A stretch of DNA of 64,000 nucleotides from Eucalyptus grandis (GCF_016545825.1 NC_052619.1:43057682-43121681), one strand, 5' to 3'; shown: positions 43,700 to 55,910, numbered from the stretch's first letter. Notes: generated from the sequence alone by a model not told the origin. Made by a program: numbers and translations.

Positions 43700-46600
43700 T
43701 CTCATCCAATGACCAAGTGACTCACAACCTCCCCTCAAAAACTAGATATGTTGCCCATTGATTTTGCCAAGAAATGGGGAGTTAATTGGTCAACGTACAA
43801 TAACAAGTTAATTGCAATGTGATTGAAACCGGGAACAAGTTATGACGCTGGTGAATTTTAGTTGCTAATTTTTATGTTGATGAACAAAAAACAATGATGT
43901 GAGCATAGATTATACGCAAAAGAAGGTGAGGCCCTTAAACCTAACTGTGAAAATGGACCTTGACGATATGAAGAATGAGTCAAGAAGGGCCAATGGGCCT
44001 TTTAATGAGCCTCAAATTGTGGCGACAAGATTTCAAGGCCATCATAAGTTAAATTATGGTTTGTTATGTAGAGGACCATGTATGAGAGGAGACGGGTTTT
44101 GAAAAAATGTAATGGAAATATTTAAGAGTACTACTAAAAATATTCTTTAACATACTAAAATTCAAAATGTGTGAAATACTTAACTATGACAATTGAATCC
44201 TAGATAGAAATAAAAAAATAGAAAATAGAAGAAATGGGGTCATTGTTTTGCAATTGAATAATTGAGAGCAATTTTATCTTTTAGTGTAAACAGGGTGGAT
44301 TTAGTCATATAAGGGATGGAAATAGCACCGCCTTTTAAAAAACTGTAAAAATGAGAAAAAAAAATGGGCCTTTTTGTGTATATTTCGAGAGAAGGAAAGA
44401 CCATAAGTCAAATTAAGAAAAAAAAGGGTTAGTTCCACGTACAATCCGGAAAAAGTTTGGCATTACTCATTTTTGTGTCTTTAAACTTTAGTTTCTGGCC
44501 TTATCCTCACTTGGGGGATTTTGAAAATTGAATCTATGGATATTTAAAGGTGGATGGGCAACATACAAATTGGGAGCGGCTATTCGATTATAAAAATGTT
44601 ACAAGTCGGGGAAATGGAAAAATGGAATTGTGTTAGGAGCAATGAAGCGTGAAAGCCAGAAGTGGGTCTCTATTGATCAAATTAAATTTCGTCACGAAGG
44701 TAAAGGTTTTTTCTTTTTTTTGGTTAATAATATAGAAGATTCTAGACTGGTACCATTAAGTACATTTACCCCAATTTATTGTGGTACCGTTGTTTCAGTT
44801 TTACCCTTTATAACCCTGTTCAATTTAGGCGTCAAATGTCTTTTGGGATTATATGATAAATCCATCCATGATAACTTAGATGTGAATTTTACCACATGAA
44901 GCATTCTAAAAAAAATTCCTATTTTCCCTGACCCATCTTCTTTCTCTAACCCATCTGCTTCTTCCCTTAAGACCCCGGCTTCCACGCCTCGCCTTCCTCG
45001 GGTGGTGCTCTCACCGGTGAACACGTTTGATCTTACAAAGAAAAAAAAAGGTACAATTAGGTTATTGCTAATGCTCATTCTTTGTCATTGGGGTCATTTG
45101 GGCACTGTGAGGATTTTGATATATTATATTTTCTTCTAATCATGAATATTGGAGTCTGTAACTTAGTGGGCGCCATTAGTGCAATAGGTAAAATTTTACT
45201 CTTTGCGTGTATTGTTAAGATTCGGTTGAGGTCACTTTAGTCTGGCGACTGGCCAGAGGAAGAAGAAAGAGGAACAAAAAATAAAGAGAAAAATAAAGAA
45301 AAAAAAAGAGAAAAAATTACAAAAAATAAAAATAAATTGTTATTAAAATTTGTTTACGTCAATATTGGCTGTGTCACTGTAGTGCTAGTTATGCTACATT
45401 AACAGCTGGCTAAATTTCACTAAATGGACTGAATTAGCACAAATATAAAATGTTTAGAATTTAACTAGCCAAAAAAGTTTAGAATTGAATTAACATAATT
45501 ACAATACATTTAAGATTTTTTTTTTTTTGTAATTCTTCCTTTTTTTCCTTGTTTGTCAAATGGGTAATTTTTATATAGTACAAGAAGAGTCTTAAAACTT
45601 CACAGAAGTATGACGTGCGTACCAGAGTAACCTAAAGTGAGTCAATTGCTTATATAGTCAATGGAAAATATATTTCTAGAGGAAGCTCCATACTAGAATG
45701 ATGATTATTGAGAAAAGGAAAATTGGGTTGAACCTCATATATTGGATCGGACTTTCTCAACTTGACGTTGGATTTGCTTCTACTTTTCAATAAACCATCA
45801 TAGGGGTTCAAACTCATGTGCACTGCAAATATAATGTGGCAACAAGCACCATGTACACACATGGGCTAATCCCGAAAAGGAAGCGTATGAACCAAACTAA
45901 ATTGTCCGTCTTGATCAAATATAGGCTATGCATGCTACAAAAAGGATATGAAATTTATACATGCAAAGTACATGCTTTAGACTATTTTGACACATTACGA
46001 TTTTAGGTACAATTTGGTTGACAAAATGTTATATATATATTTGTAGTTTCGTATGCATTTTAGGGTTATATTACAGTTACACTTAGAATGCAAAAAGAAA
46101 ACTTGACAAAAAATTTTATTTGTTCAATTTCGGTACTTTGTCATCTAATCTGTCCTAATAAACTTAAAAAGAAAAAAAAAAAAAAAAAAAAAAAGAAAAA
46201 GAGGTCGTCATCATTCTCCAAGTTGTCCATGATGTTCCATAGAAAACCTTTATGCAAATATCTCAATCGGTAACTTAAAAGACTATTGTCTAACCTTAAC
46301 TCTCTCTCTCTCTCTCGACTCGACCATTGCCCCAATTCTTTCTTAGACACGCCACGTCTACAGTAGTGTAGGCTCCTAACTCTCTTTAAGGTCAATGGAC
46401 TAGTCGCATTTGCTTTTTATTCAAGGAACTTTTTATTCAACTGCGTCCTTAAATAAAAAGCAAGAATAAAAACCAATCAGGGGTTTAGGTTTTGCAGTAT
46501 CGCGATCACATCTCCCTGTCCCCATCGGCCGAAGATGCTACAGGCATATCCGTGATTGTTGGTCGCCATTTCACTGTGGCAAAACAAGAATATCAGACGG

Positions 46601-47900
46601 GTATTCGCGGGCTTCATCTCAAACTTTCAAACTCTGACCTCAGATAATAATTGAAGCGACGTTTTGTGTTGTGAATTGGGAAATCCCTTCCCACACGAAA
46701 GTTGATATTAGATGAGAGTACCGTCGACTTCGAGAATGTGAAAATCGCTTGAGAGAGATGGTTCAGCATGTCTTCAATCAGTTGAGGTTGATCTTTTGCC
46801 ATATGAACCGACAATCATGCATTGATACATCCTATAATTCCAAAACAGGCTTTGCTAGTATGACAATTTTTGGGTTACTGTGAAAATAATAACTTGTTGT
46901 GAACTATAAACTTTTAAAAGAGTATATCCCATAATAATTTATAATTATTTGCTATTTAATTTTTGTGGTCTAGAAAGGCTGTTATTGTTATAGTAGATTA
47001 AACATTGTCACTCAATCAAGAACCTTGATTCATTGAATTCAACGTGACATGTAAACATCAACCTAGAAATATAGTTAAGGTTTTCAAGAGGAAAATTTAA
47101 TTGTGTAGGTAATTTACCATAACTAAAACTGTTATTAGGAAAAGCAAAAATATTATTCTTTCTTTTCTTACATCAAAAGAGATCAGAAATAATAAATATG
47201 GTGTGCTTGTGGTTTGGTTCATTTTGGTTTGAAGATCACTTTTAACCCACAATTCAGTTAATTGGTTTGAAAAGAAACTCAATCAAAGCCGAGATTATAC
47301 TAATGAAATCATAGCACAAACGAATTGATGGCTTCAGCTTATAATAATTTCATTTCGTGTATGGTAAGCCCACACTCAGATAAGAAGCTTAAACATCAAC
47401 TAAGAATGTCTAATTATGTATTTGATAAATGCTAACCAAAGGCTATTATTGAGTTGAGTCATGTCAACACCGTTATATACTCAAGCCTAACTCAACTCAA
47501 ACATCCAAGGCTCAACACTTGACTTGTACTCTATTGGGATTTACGTCTCAAGCTCAAGCTCAACTAGAATAAATCTTCAACAACCTCGAGCCTGACTCGA
47601 CTATATTCACTTATGGAGATTCTTTTTAAAATTATCCCTGTCAAGAATCATCCCACATTGGGACAAATTTAAAATGAATGTTAGGAATCTTCTTGCTCCC
47701 ACTTGCATCAATCTTCGAATATTGCTTTTGCAGTGTAACTTGTACGGTAATTTGAAGTGTCTTAAGATGACGGAGAGCAGTTATTTCTTTATCCTACACA
47801 CTTTCATCCATTGCATAGCCCACTTGAGCCTGCAATTTCATTTCTTTAAACCTAGTTGGTGATCATCCTCCACACTGGGGCAAAGCAAAAGGCAAATGAA
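43700..47900. other. Long intergenic region, no supported gene
   Basis: AT-rich with several short ORFs of no recognisable content. A homopolymer A run with single G interruptions lies at 46166-46200 and a (CT)n run at 46302-46316. A CT-rich patch at 44930-45010 gives a minus-strand ORF (44776-45078) without motifs. I see no promoter-plus-ORF combination that would support a gene. Confidence 0.5.
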
Positions 47901-47978
47901 GACTCTTGAAAGTTTAAGTGTCATTCAAAGTGTTGCTTGACGCATGCATTGTGTGCAAGGATTGAAATCAAAATAGAA

Positions 47979-48120
47979 CTAAGGGGCATGAAAAAATGTT
48001 GTGTGCCTGGTAAAAGCAAGGCCAATGCCCGTGAAAAAGAAGTGAAAAAATGAATGAGAGCTAGGGGCATGGAAAAAGCAGTGTGCCTGGTAAAAGTAAG
48101 GCCAATGCCTAGAAAAGAGA
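47979..48120. repeat. Tandem duplication of about 82 bp
   Basis: 'ggggcatg.aaaaa', 'gtgtgcctggtaaaag.aagg' and 'ccaatgcc' occur at 47981 and again at 48063 in the same order. Confidence 0.8.
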
Positions 48121-49084
48121 AATAAATCAAACTCTTAATATAGTGAGTCATATCCCCAACAAGGCGATACTAAAAAACTCAAATGATATTTCAATCAATG
48201 GAGTTGTGATGTGAAAATCTTCGACAGTGGAGAAGGAAAGTGGTGGAAATGTCAAGATGATCACCAACTTTGACCCCTCTAAACACTTTTTGAGCCTAAT
48301 GATTCTTTCATTTCTCAACCCATGAGCCAAGCCTATGTTACGTCCCTTGCAAAGTCTCTTCAGATTATGGCACTTGAATTAACCTAGGGGTTCACATGTT
48401 TTAAGCATAGCTTGAAGAAGTGCGAGCAAGATTATTTTTTTCTCATTTTGCAAGGTTCTTGACTTGTAAACCCGGAAATGATTGCGACGTTGTTCTTTCA
48501 ATAGCCTTGACTCAAAGAGTCCCTTTGTTAAGCCGTTGACCAAGCTCACAAAATGGTCCTTGTTAAAGACCTCTTAGATTGGTAAAGTCGTACCACTTGT
48601 GAGAATACTCAGACCCATGTCGATATGGTGAGATGGAGTGATTCTCTTTTAAATGAGAGTGAGAGAAAGTCCTTTCAAATCGAAAGTTTCTCATTTGACA
48701 TTTTCAAGATGTCTTCATTACAAAAGTAGATTGTCTTGGTTATAACTCTCCACATGGAATTATGGTAATAATAGAAACGAGTGATGAATGCATCTACTTG
48801 TTATTACTGACCATGTTTGATAGGCAAATTTCTCATGAAAGTCAAGCAACAATTGGCCTTGAAGCATTGGGATTTCATCCAAATTGTTTGGTAACCCAAT
48901 CAATCAAGCCTCCAAGAAGGGAGCCTCGCGTAAGTACCAAACCTTTCAAATTACTCAAGGTAAGACTCAGGTAACTCGTCTTCCAATTTGGATCTACATG
49001 CTTAAAGAAAAAAGAATTTGAGCATCTTCTCCAATCTTCATAAATTGAGAGTCTATGAATCTCACCAAAATCTTTCAACCCGAT

Positions 49085-49860
49085 CTTGACATCTCAATCT
49101 AAATCTGGACATCTTAATTCTTTTCGTTGAACATTTCACTTTGGATGTGAATGTTTTTCGATTTTTCTTGTTATACCTTAGTTTGGATCTAGGTATTTCA
49201 AGTTCTAAAACCTTGACATCTTAGTTTGGACCTGGATGTCCTATTCGTTGAATATTTCACTCTGGATGTGAATGATTTTCAATTTTTCTTGTTATACCTT
49301 AGTTTGGATTTAGGTATTTCAAGTTCTAAAATCTTGACATCTTAGTTTGGACCTGGATGTCCTATTCGTTGAACATTTCACTCTGAATGTGAATGTTTTT
49401 CGATCTTTCTTGTTATACCTTAGTTTTGATATAGGTATTTCAAGTCCCAAAATCTTGATATCTCAGTCTGGATCTGGATGTCTAAACTATTTTCATCTAA
49501 ACATTTCACTCTAGATATGAATGGTTTCCAATCTTTTTCGTTATGCCTTAGTTTGGATCTAGGTATTTTGAATTCTAAAATTTTGACATCTCAGTTTGGA
49601 CTTGGATGTCCTATTCGTTGAACATTTCACACTGAATGTGAATGTTTTTTTTTTTTTTTTTTATCTTTTTTGATATACCTAAATTTGGATCTAGGTATTT
49701 CAAGTCATAAAATCTTGACATCTCGGTCTGGATCTGGATGTCTTAATTCTTTTCGTTGAATATTTCACTTTGGATGTGAATATTTTTTTGATCTTGCTCA
49801 TTATATCTTAGTTTGGACCTAGATATTTTGAGTTCCAAAATCTTGACATCTCATTCACGC
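49085..49860 (+). repeat. Satellite-like tandem array, about 120-bp period
   Basis: About six and a half units, each with 'ttgacatct.agt.tgga.ctggatgtc', 'ttcgttgaacatttcactctg', 'gtgaatg.tttt' and 'ttata.cttagttt.gat.taggtattt'. Unit starts are near 49086, 49212, 49333, 49456, 49582, 49716 and 49841. Units differ by substitutions and small indels. Confidence 0.9.
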
Positions 49861-50050
49861 GACTGTAGAAAGATACGAGTCTTGGAAAGTGTTTCCCCGT
49901 TTAGGCAACCGTAGAATGGTATGGGTCCTAGACACAACCAAACATTGTCATACTGGGCGACTGTAGAATGGTACGGGTCCTGGGAAAGCAGTCTCTTTGC
50001 AAAACCATGTTACTATTCTGGGCGACTGTAGAATGGTACGAGTCCTAGAC
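49858..50050 (+). repeat. Second tandem array, about 50-60-bp period
   Basis: Four units of the form 'gggcgactgtagaatggtac' then 'gagtcct.g', at about 49858, 49904, 49956 and 50019, directly after the longer-period array. Confidence 0.85.
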
Positions 50051-50331
50051 ATGTAACGCCAATCTATCTTGAGTTACTCTACCCTCCTCGAAGGTAAGTA
50101 ATTCCAGGTAAAGTTCCTTTATCATTTGCATTAGTATTTTCATACATCACATAAATTGCATTTCAAAATAGAATTCATTTTTCCCAAAAAAAAAAAAAAA
50201 AGAGAAAAAAAGAAGAAGGAATTCATTTTCCAACAAAAAGTCATTTAGTGCATGTGCATGATCAAAATTTAGGTCTCAACTTATCTTCGAAGGCAACCTC
50301 TACGAGCTTACCTTCAAAGAGGGGCAGCTGT

Positions 50332-52951
50332 TGACATCTAATTTTAGCAAATCTAGGAAAATAAGGAAAATAAAAATTTCATTTGAATAAATAAAAGGAA
50401 AAAAATGAAAAAAATGGGGGAAATTGATTTGATTGATTATGCATGGAAATTTGGAATTCCGATGGATATTCGGATTTTGTCAAATGCAGAAGCAATTTGA
50501 AAATCAAGTGAATAAATGGCAAGCTTTTTTACAAAATAGAAGAAATCGGAGCAAAATTGAATTGATTGCGAAATCACGCTTCGTTTACGGCCTTGATTTA
50601 ATGCGACGAGAAGATGAAAACTTGAAAGTTGCTATAAAAATGGCCGTCTGGAAATCATTTTAAAAAGGAGCCACAGTTTTCGTGACCAAGGGGGACGAAT
50701 TCAAAAAAATCGGAGAGAAATTCTTGCTCGGTCGAAAATTTAAACACAAAAAGAGAGCTTGTTTTCTTTCTCCTTTCTTTCGTTTGGGAAGAGGGAAAAG
50801 TCAAAAAGAGAGTGAAAGAGACGTGAGTGCAAAGAGTGGACGTGCGAATAGGCAAGAGAGAGAGAGAAAATAAAAAAGAGAAAAGTAAAAAACGCCACTA
50901 TTCATCTTCTCCGTGGCCTCCCTTTGCCGTGTGACCAACCCCTGCACCGCTGGTCTCCGAGCTGCACCCCCAGCCTCCGCCGTGCCTCGCCGGACTTGCC
51001 CTTGACGCACCGGCATCGCCACCACGCCCGATGCCGTTGCCGCGCCCACACCTCCGCATGAGCCCCGCTCGAACGTGCCTCGCCGATGCAGCGCCACGCC
51101 ACCTCGCTGTTCGCGCTGCTCGCTGCATCACTACTCCACGCACTAGCACCCGTAAGCACCGCCGCACAGCAACCTGCGACCTGCAGCGCCCGCAAGCCCC
51201 CTCGCTACTCGACTCGACACCCGTGCTTGCACCTCCACCACGCAGCACCGCCGCCGACGCCCGCAGTTGCTCCCTCGCCGCTCCATCCGCGCCTCAACCC
51301 TCGTGGACGCTAGCGCTCCTCGCCGCTCCGCTCGTCATTCGCCGCTACGATTAACTGCGGTGCGGATGCCGAAGACCCGTTGCCGGCCACCACCGACGAC
51401 CTGCGACCCGCGCCAGCATCTCCACCTTCGTCGCCTCGCTGTAGCAACCAACAGCCCGTCGCCACTCCCCACCGCTCGAGCTCCCCCCTCAACCTTTGCA
51501 TCCGCACCACTGTGCAACCGGCAGCCTAGACCACATCCGATCCCGCGTGGGGGCGCCATTGTCGTTTGCCCCTAGGTAGTTTTTATTTTTACTTTTACTT
51601 TTCAACTTTTTAGTTTAGTTTATTTCTTTGCTCTTTTTATTTTTCATGTTATTTTTATTTTTATTTTATTTGATAACTTTTTTTTTAAGTTGAGTTATTT
51701 AAGTTGTAATATTGAATGTTAATCTTCATAAATTTTGTAGGCATTATCCGTAGGGTTTTGTCCAGAATTTTTATAATTATTAATTTGATCCGTAAGATGT
51801 CGGATCATTTTTAATTATATTAATTTTTGGACTTTTTGATAGTATTTTAATTATTAAATCAATATAATTATTAATTTGATCCGTAAGACTTCGGATTAGA
51901 TTTTTAATTAGTTTGAGTTCTTTGTCGTAATAATTAGGGTTAGAATAATCATTAATTTGACCTGTGAGACAACAGGTTATTTTTCGATTATTTTAATCCT
52001 TTATTTTGTTGATAGTTTAGATTTAATATTTATTACTTATCTTAAAAAAAATCAAAAAATCAAAATTCTGCATGAGCATATAGGTTTAGTAAATCAAACA
52101 TGTAGGTTTAGTAAATTAGAATTTTTTTAGGATTACATTTTTAGGATTGCGTCTTTAGAAATAAGTTAGAGTTGGACCTAAATATTTTTTTTTTTTAAAT
52201 AGGGTTTTAGATAATGTTCGCACATTTTAATTATCTCATTTTTCCAAAAAATAGTTTTATAAGATAGGATAGGGTTTAAGTCAAATTAATCCCTAAAATA
52301 AATTAGAAAATTATTTTCTTTAGATACTTTAATTAGGGTTTTATTAATTTTGAATTTCAATTAAAAAAATACAAAAAATATTAGGTGCATGTTAATTAGT
52401 TTGCATAATAGGTTCATTTAATTAGAATTCATTTATTAGTAAAATTAGGTCTTGTAGTTAAAATGCATGTTTTATAAATAATTCTAATTTCAAGAAAACC
52501 CCCAAAAAAAATAAAATAATTGATTGGTTTGCGGATGCAATTTATTTATTTATTTGAATGTTTAATAGTAGATGAGCATCCATGTGGTCACCATATTTGC
52601 ATGATAGCAATTTAGGTTAAAATAAATCCAAGCTGCCTGCAAAAATATTTTTTAAAATAAAAAGTATGATACCAAAAGAGCATTAGAAAAATCTAGTGTA
52701 ACCAAGTTCTCGTACCCATAATCTCTGGTTCGTAAGAGTAAAATAATTCTCAAATTATTTTATTTAGGTGTCTAATCAACCTACCATAAACTGATTAGTG
52801 GCGACTCCTAGATAAAATCCATTTGCATGTTAAATATTTGAACCTTAAGTTGCGAATTGATAAGGGCTTGGGAGAGCTCAAGCTAAGTTTAAACACTTAA
52901 TAATCTATTAACCTAGTTTTAAGTGGTGCACTCAAAATTTAGGTCGCGACA
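50332..52951 (+). repeat. 3' LTR of a Tat-type Gypsy element
   Basis: Starts TGTTGACATC after a polypurine tract and ends GGTCGCGACA; no primer site follows, so it is a 3' LTR. It is about 2.6 kb. TATAAAAA at 50633-50640 is a likely promoter. A GC-rich block at 50890-51580 opens many overlapping frames with no conserved protein. From 51730 on it is homologous to the LTR at 58857-62301, including internal repeats of 'taatttgatccgtaaga' (51781, 51872, 51953 weaker). Confidence 0.82.
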
Positions 52952-53404
52952 CTTGTGTTCACAATCACGTTTGACAATTCCCTATTCATAGGTATGCAAA
53001 GTGTTGGATGATTTTGTTATTCTTTCATCTCAAAAGTTAGCTTAAAGAATGAGACTTTTTCTCATATTTATAAATCAACTACCAACTTCTACAATCAAAA
53101 TTCAAATAATCTCATTCTCACATATCGGGCCTTGACTGGAAGCCGCAATAATCCATAACTCAACCTGGGTTCTAATAATGATACCAAGTGATTTCGAGCC
53201 TTACTCGTCCCAAAAGTTAACTTAAGGAGTGGAGTTTTTCCTCACATTTATAAACCAACTACTAGCTTTTTGCACAATCAATATGGAAGAACCCCAATTA
53301 AAGAGTGTAAAAATTAGATTTCTACAAGTTCAATTACTAGTGAAGAAATTTCATTGCCCAAGTACCATAAAAACTAAGCAAAGAGTTAGCGATGTGTATG
53401 GGAC
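52952..53404. other. Short intergenic stretch with a direct repeat
   Basis: The phrase 'caaaagttagcttaaagaatg' at about 53034 recurs as 'caaaagttaacttaaggagtg' near 53213, each followed by 'agttttt/actttttctcaca/tatttataaa.caacta'. The spacing is about 180 bp. No gene is seen. Confidence 0.55.
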
Positions 53405-54029
53405 TTGCCTATTTTATGCGTTGACATGAATTTGATTCAAACCCTTAATATGATGCATGGATCCGTCTTATGGTGAATAATCAGCATTGGTTCGCTATTG
53501 ATTGAAGCTACTGAACTTTCGACTTGAACCAAAATAATAAGGAATTTTTTTCAAATCCACAATTATTGGAAAATGAACCTACGTGAACACTTTTTGGATT
53601 GGCATAATATGTGACATTTTCACGCATAAAAAATCGGTTGATTTCAAGCATAAAGCGAAGTTAACATTTATCTAAAAGAAGGATTCGCACAATGCAAAAT
53701 TGGAATAAACGTTGGATTAAAGAGTGATATGGCTAGTAGAAAGCACAAGAGTCCAGAATAGCACCTCACTTTCTTATTCAATGTGCTGTCTCATATACCC
53801 CGTCCGACTAATTCAATCAGTAGTTGGAAAGCCCAAGTGAGGCCCTATCAAATTCATGGTCGACCTAAGTAATTTACCGAAAAAAAAAAAAAAAACCAAA
53901 TAGCGAGTGACGTGCTCGCTGACGACGACAATAATCTCGAAACCCCTATAAATTGAGACGCTCCCTTTACTCCAGTCCCACACCATCGGCTCTCTCTCAC
54001 ACATCCTCTTCTCTGACACTAGTGACACA
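53405..54029 (+). promoter_or_regulatory. Duplicated upstream region of the third repeat-protein gene
   Basis: 53415-53490 matches 37500-37590. 53540-54029 matches the upstream region of the intact gene (13480-13984): 'gaacactttttggattggcat', 'tttcacgcataaaaaatcgg', 'aagcataaagcga', 'cctcactttctt.ttca', 'gtcatggtcgacctaag' style sequence. The as-1-like pair TGACG (53908 and 53920, 12 bp apart) and TATAAAT (53947-53953) are retained, so the promoter may still work. A poly-A run (53878-53895) differs from the 14-kb copy. Confidence 0.75.
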
Positions 54030-54746
54030 ATGTCTTCCGGGTACTTGCTAGTTTTGCTCCTGGGAGCGGTGCTTTTCGCCGCTGCCGTCCTCTCCGACGG
54101 CCACCACCCTTTAAAAAAAGAGCATAAACCACACCACAAGCACCACCACAAACTGACCAAAAAAAAAAAGCACCACCACAAGCACCACCCTGGTGGTCGC
54201 CATCTCATGGAGACCGTCGAAGCCGAGGACTCACACAAGCCATTCCCTAAACACAAGCCCCCACACCACGACCACCCTCTCGAGCACATTCTTGTCGAGG
54301 AGGTTGAAAAGGAAGACTCCCACAAAAAGCCATTCCCCGGCAAGAAACCGCCCCACCACCCCGGCCACTTGCTTGCCGAGGAAGTGGAAGCCGATGAAAA
54401 AAAGAAGCCATTCCCCGAGCACAAACCCCCAAAGAAAGGCGACAAGCCACCACCGAAGCACAAGCCGCCCCACAAGGGACACATTCTCGTAAAGGAGGTG
54501 GAAGAGGACTCGAAGAAGCCATTCCCTGAGCACAAGCCCCCCATGAAAGGTGAGGAGCCCAAGAAGGGAAAGGGAGATAAGCCACCACCAAAGCACAAGC
54601 CACCACACGAGGGACACATTCTCGTAGAGGAGGTGGAAGAGGACTCTAAGAAGCCATTCTGTGAGCACAAGCCGCCAAAGAAAGGCGAGGAGCCAAAGAA
54701 GGGAAAGGGAGAGAAGCCGCCCCCAAAGCACAAGCTTTGCTTGTGA
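54030..54746 (+). pseudogene. Secreted Lys/Pro/His-rich repeat protein, 3' end replaced by Sirevirus
   Basis: Open for 238 codons. Signal peptide MSSGYLLVLLLGAVLFAAAV and the His/Lys-rich, 'HILVEEVE' and 45-residue repeat segments match the intact gene at 13985. It has an extra Lys/His stretch ('LTKKKKHHHKH') from an inserted A-rich tract. In the third repeat the sequence stops matching at 54734-54735 and enters antisense Sirevirus integrase, adding only 'LCL' before a TGA. The normal ending 'HKPPTEN' and the 3'UTR are lost. A Cys replaces Pro at 'KKPFCEHKPP'. The truncated secreted protein could still be made if a polyadenylation site exists downstream. Confidence 0.78.
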
Positions 54747-55910
54747 TAGAATATCCAAGGAAGATACCTTCATCTAATTTTTCTTCAAACCTACTAACTC
54801 GATCATTTGCATTTTTCAATATAAAACATTTACATCCAAACACATGAAAATACGAAACAATTGGCTTCTTTCCTTTGAATAACTCATAGGGAGTTTTCTC
54901 CATAAGAGGCCTTAAGAAGACTATTAATAATATAGCACACTGTAGAAACTGCTTCAGCCCAAAAACGAGAAGAGACATTACTTTCAATTAAAAGAGTTCT
55001 AGCCATTTCTTGCAGCGATCTATTCTTTTTTTCCACGACTCCATTTTGCTCTAGAGTATATGGTGAAGAGAACACATGCGGAAAGCCAGATTCATCACAG
55101 AATTTTGCAAAGTCTTGATTTTCAAATTCTCCTCCATGATCTGTCCGTATACTTGAAATAACATACACTTTCTCATTTGGACATTTTTAGCAAACTTTAT
55201 AAAATAAGAAAATGTTTCAGACTTACTTGCTAGGAAATATACCCAAATGAATTGTGAATAATCATCCACAATTACTAGGCAGTATTTCTTACCTCCAATG
55301 CTCTGAGTTCTGGTTGGTCCAAAGAGATCCATATACAAGAACTGCAGTACACGATTAGTGAATACTTGATTTATTGGTTTGAATGAGTTTCTTACCTATT
55401 TTCCCAATACGCATAGTGTGCATAGATCAGACTTTTGATATGTCAGTTTGGGCAGTTCACGAACAAGCTTCTTTGCTGAGATCTTGGCTATTTGCTTCAT
55501 GTTGATGTGCCCAAGTTTTCTGTGCCATAAGTTTGCTTCCTCTTGAATTGAGATTAGACATTGGGTTTCATCTAGTTTGATATCCAAGAGGTAGATATTC
55601 TCATGTCTTCACCCCGTGAAAGACTGAGAGAAGTCTTTACTGGTGCCTGAACATATTCCTTCTTGAAAGTTGATTTTGAAACCAGTGTCACACAGCTGAC
55701 TGATATTTAGCAAGTTGTAGTTGAGTCATTCTACTAAGGAAACATTACTGATCATGAGGCTTCCAATCTTTACAGTTCCGTATCCCACAATTCTTCCTTT
55801 ACTATTTCCTCCCAAAGAAACTTTTCCATTATTAACTTGTATAAGTTTTATGAAGCAATTTGAGTCTTCTGTCATATGTCTTGAGCATCCACTATCCAAG
55901 TACCATTTAA
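54736..55910 (-). pseudogene. Sirevirus protease and integrase of the truncated copy
   Basis: On the minus strand, the protease motif 'WYLDSGCSRHM' lies near 55905-55870, then TGA codons at 55728-55726 and 55611-55609 in the same places as in the other copy. 55587-55396 holds the zinc region ('LWHRKLGHINMKQIAK', 'LCTLCVLGK'); 55338-55168 and 55168-54884 hold the core in two frames ('YMDLFGPTRTQSIGGKKY', 'RTDHGGEFENQDFAKFCDES', 'SPYTLEQNGVVEKKNRSLQ'). The catalytic region is better preserved than in the 22-kb copy. It ends at the junction with the repeat-protein gene. Confidence 0.82.

Larger units (their letters stand above)
47900..50331 (+). mobile_element. 3' untranslated part of a Tat-lineage Gypsy element
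   Basis: Non-coding sequence leading into the LTR at 50332. It holds two tandem-repeat arrays (49085-49860 and 49858-50050) and ends in 'aaagaggggcagc', a polypurine tract directly before TGTTGACA. Tat-lineage Gypsy elements are known for tandem repeats in exactly this 3'UTR position. The left boundary is uncertain: the coding part of the element is not in this window or has been deleted. Confidence 0.6.

Noticed and set aside
46141..46395. Poly-A run as the tail of a SINE, LINE or processed gene
   Set aside because: The run is interrupted and no element body or target duplication could be seen next to it.
50801..51575. Many overlapping ORFs in the GC-rich block (and 59421-60556)
   Set aside because: They are open on both strands and in several frames, lack motifs, and are not shared between the two LTRs; high GC content alone explains them.
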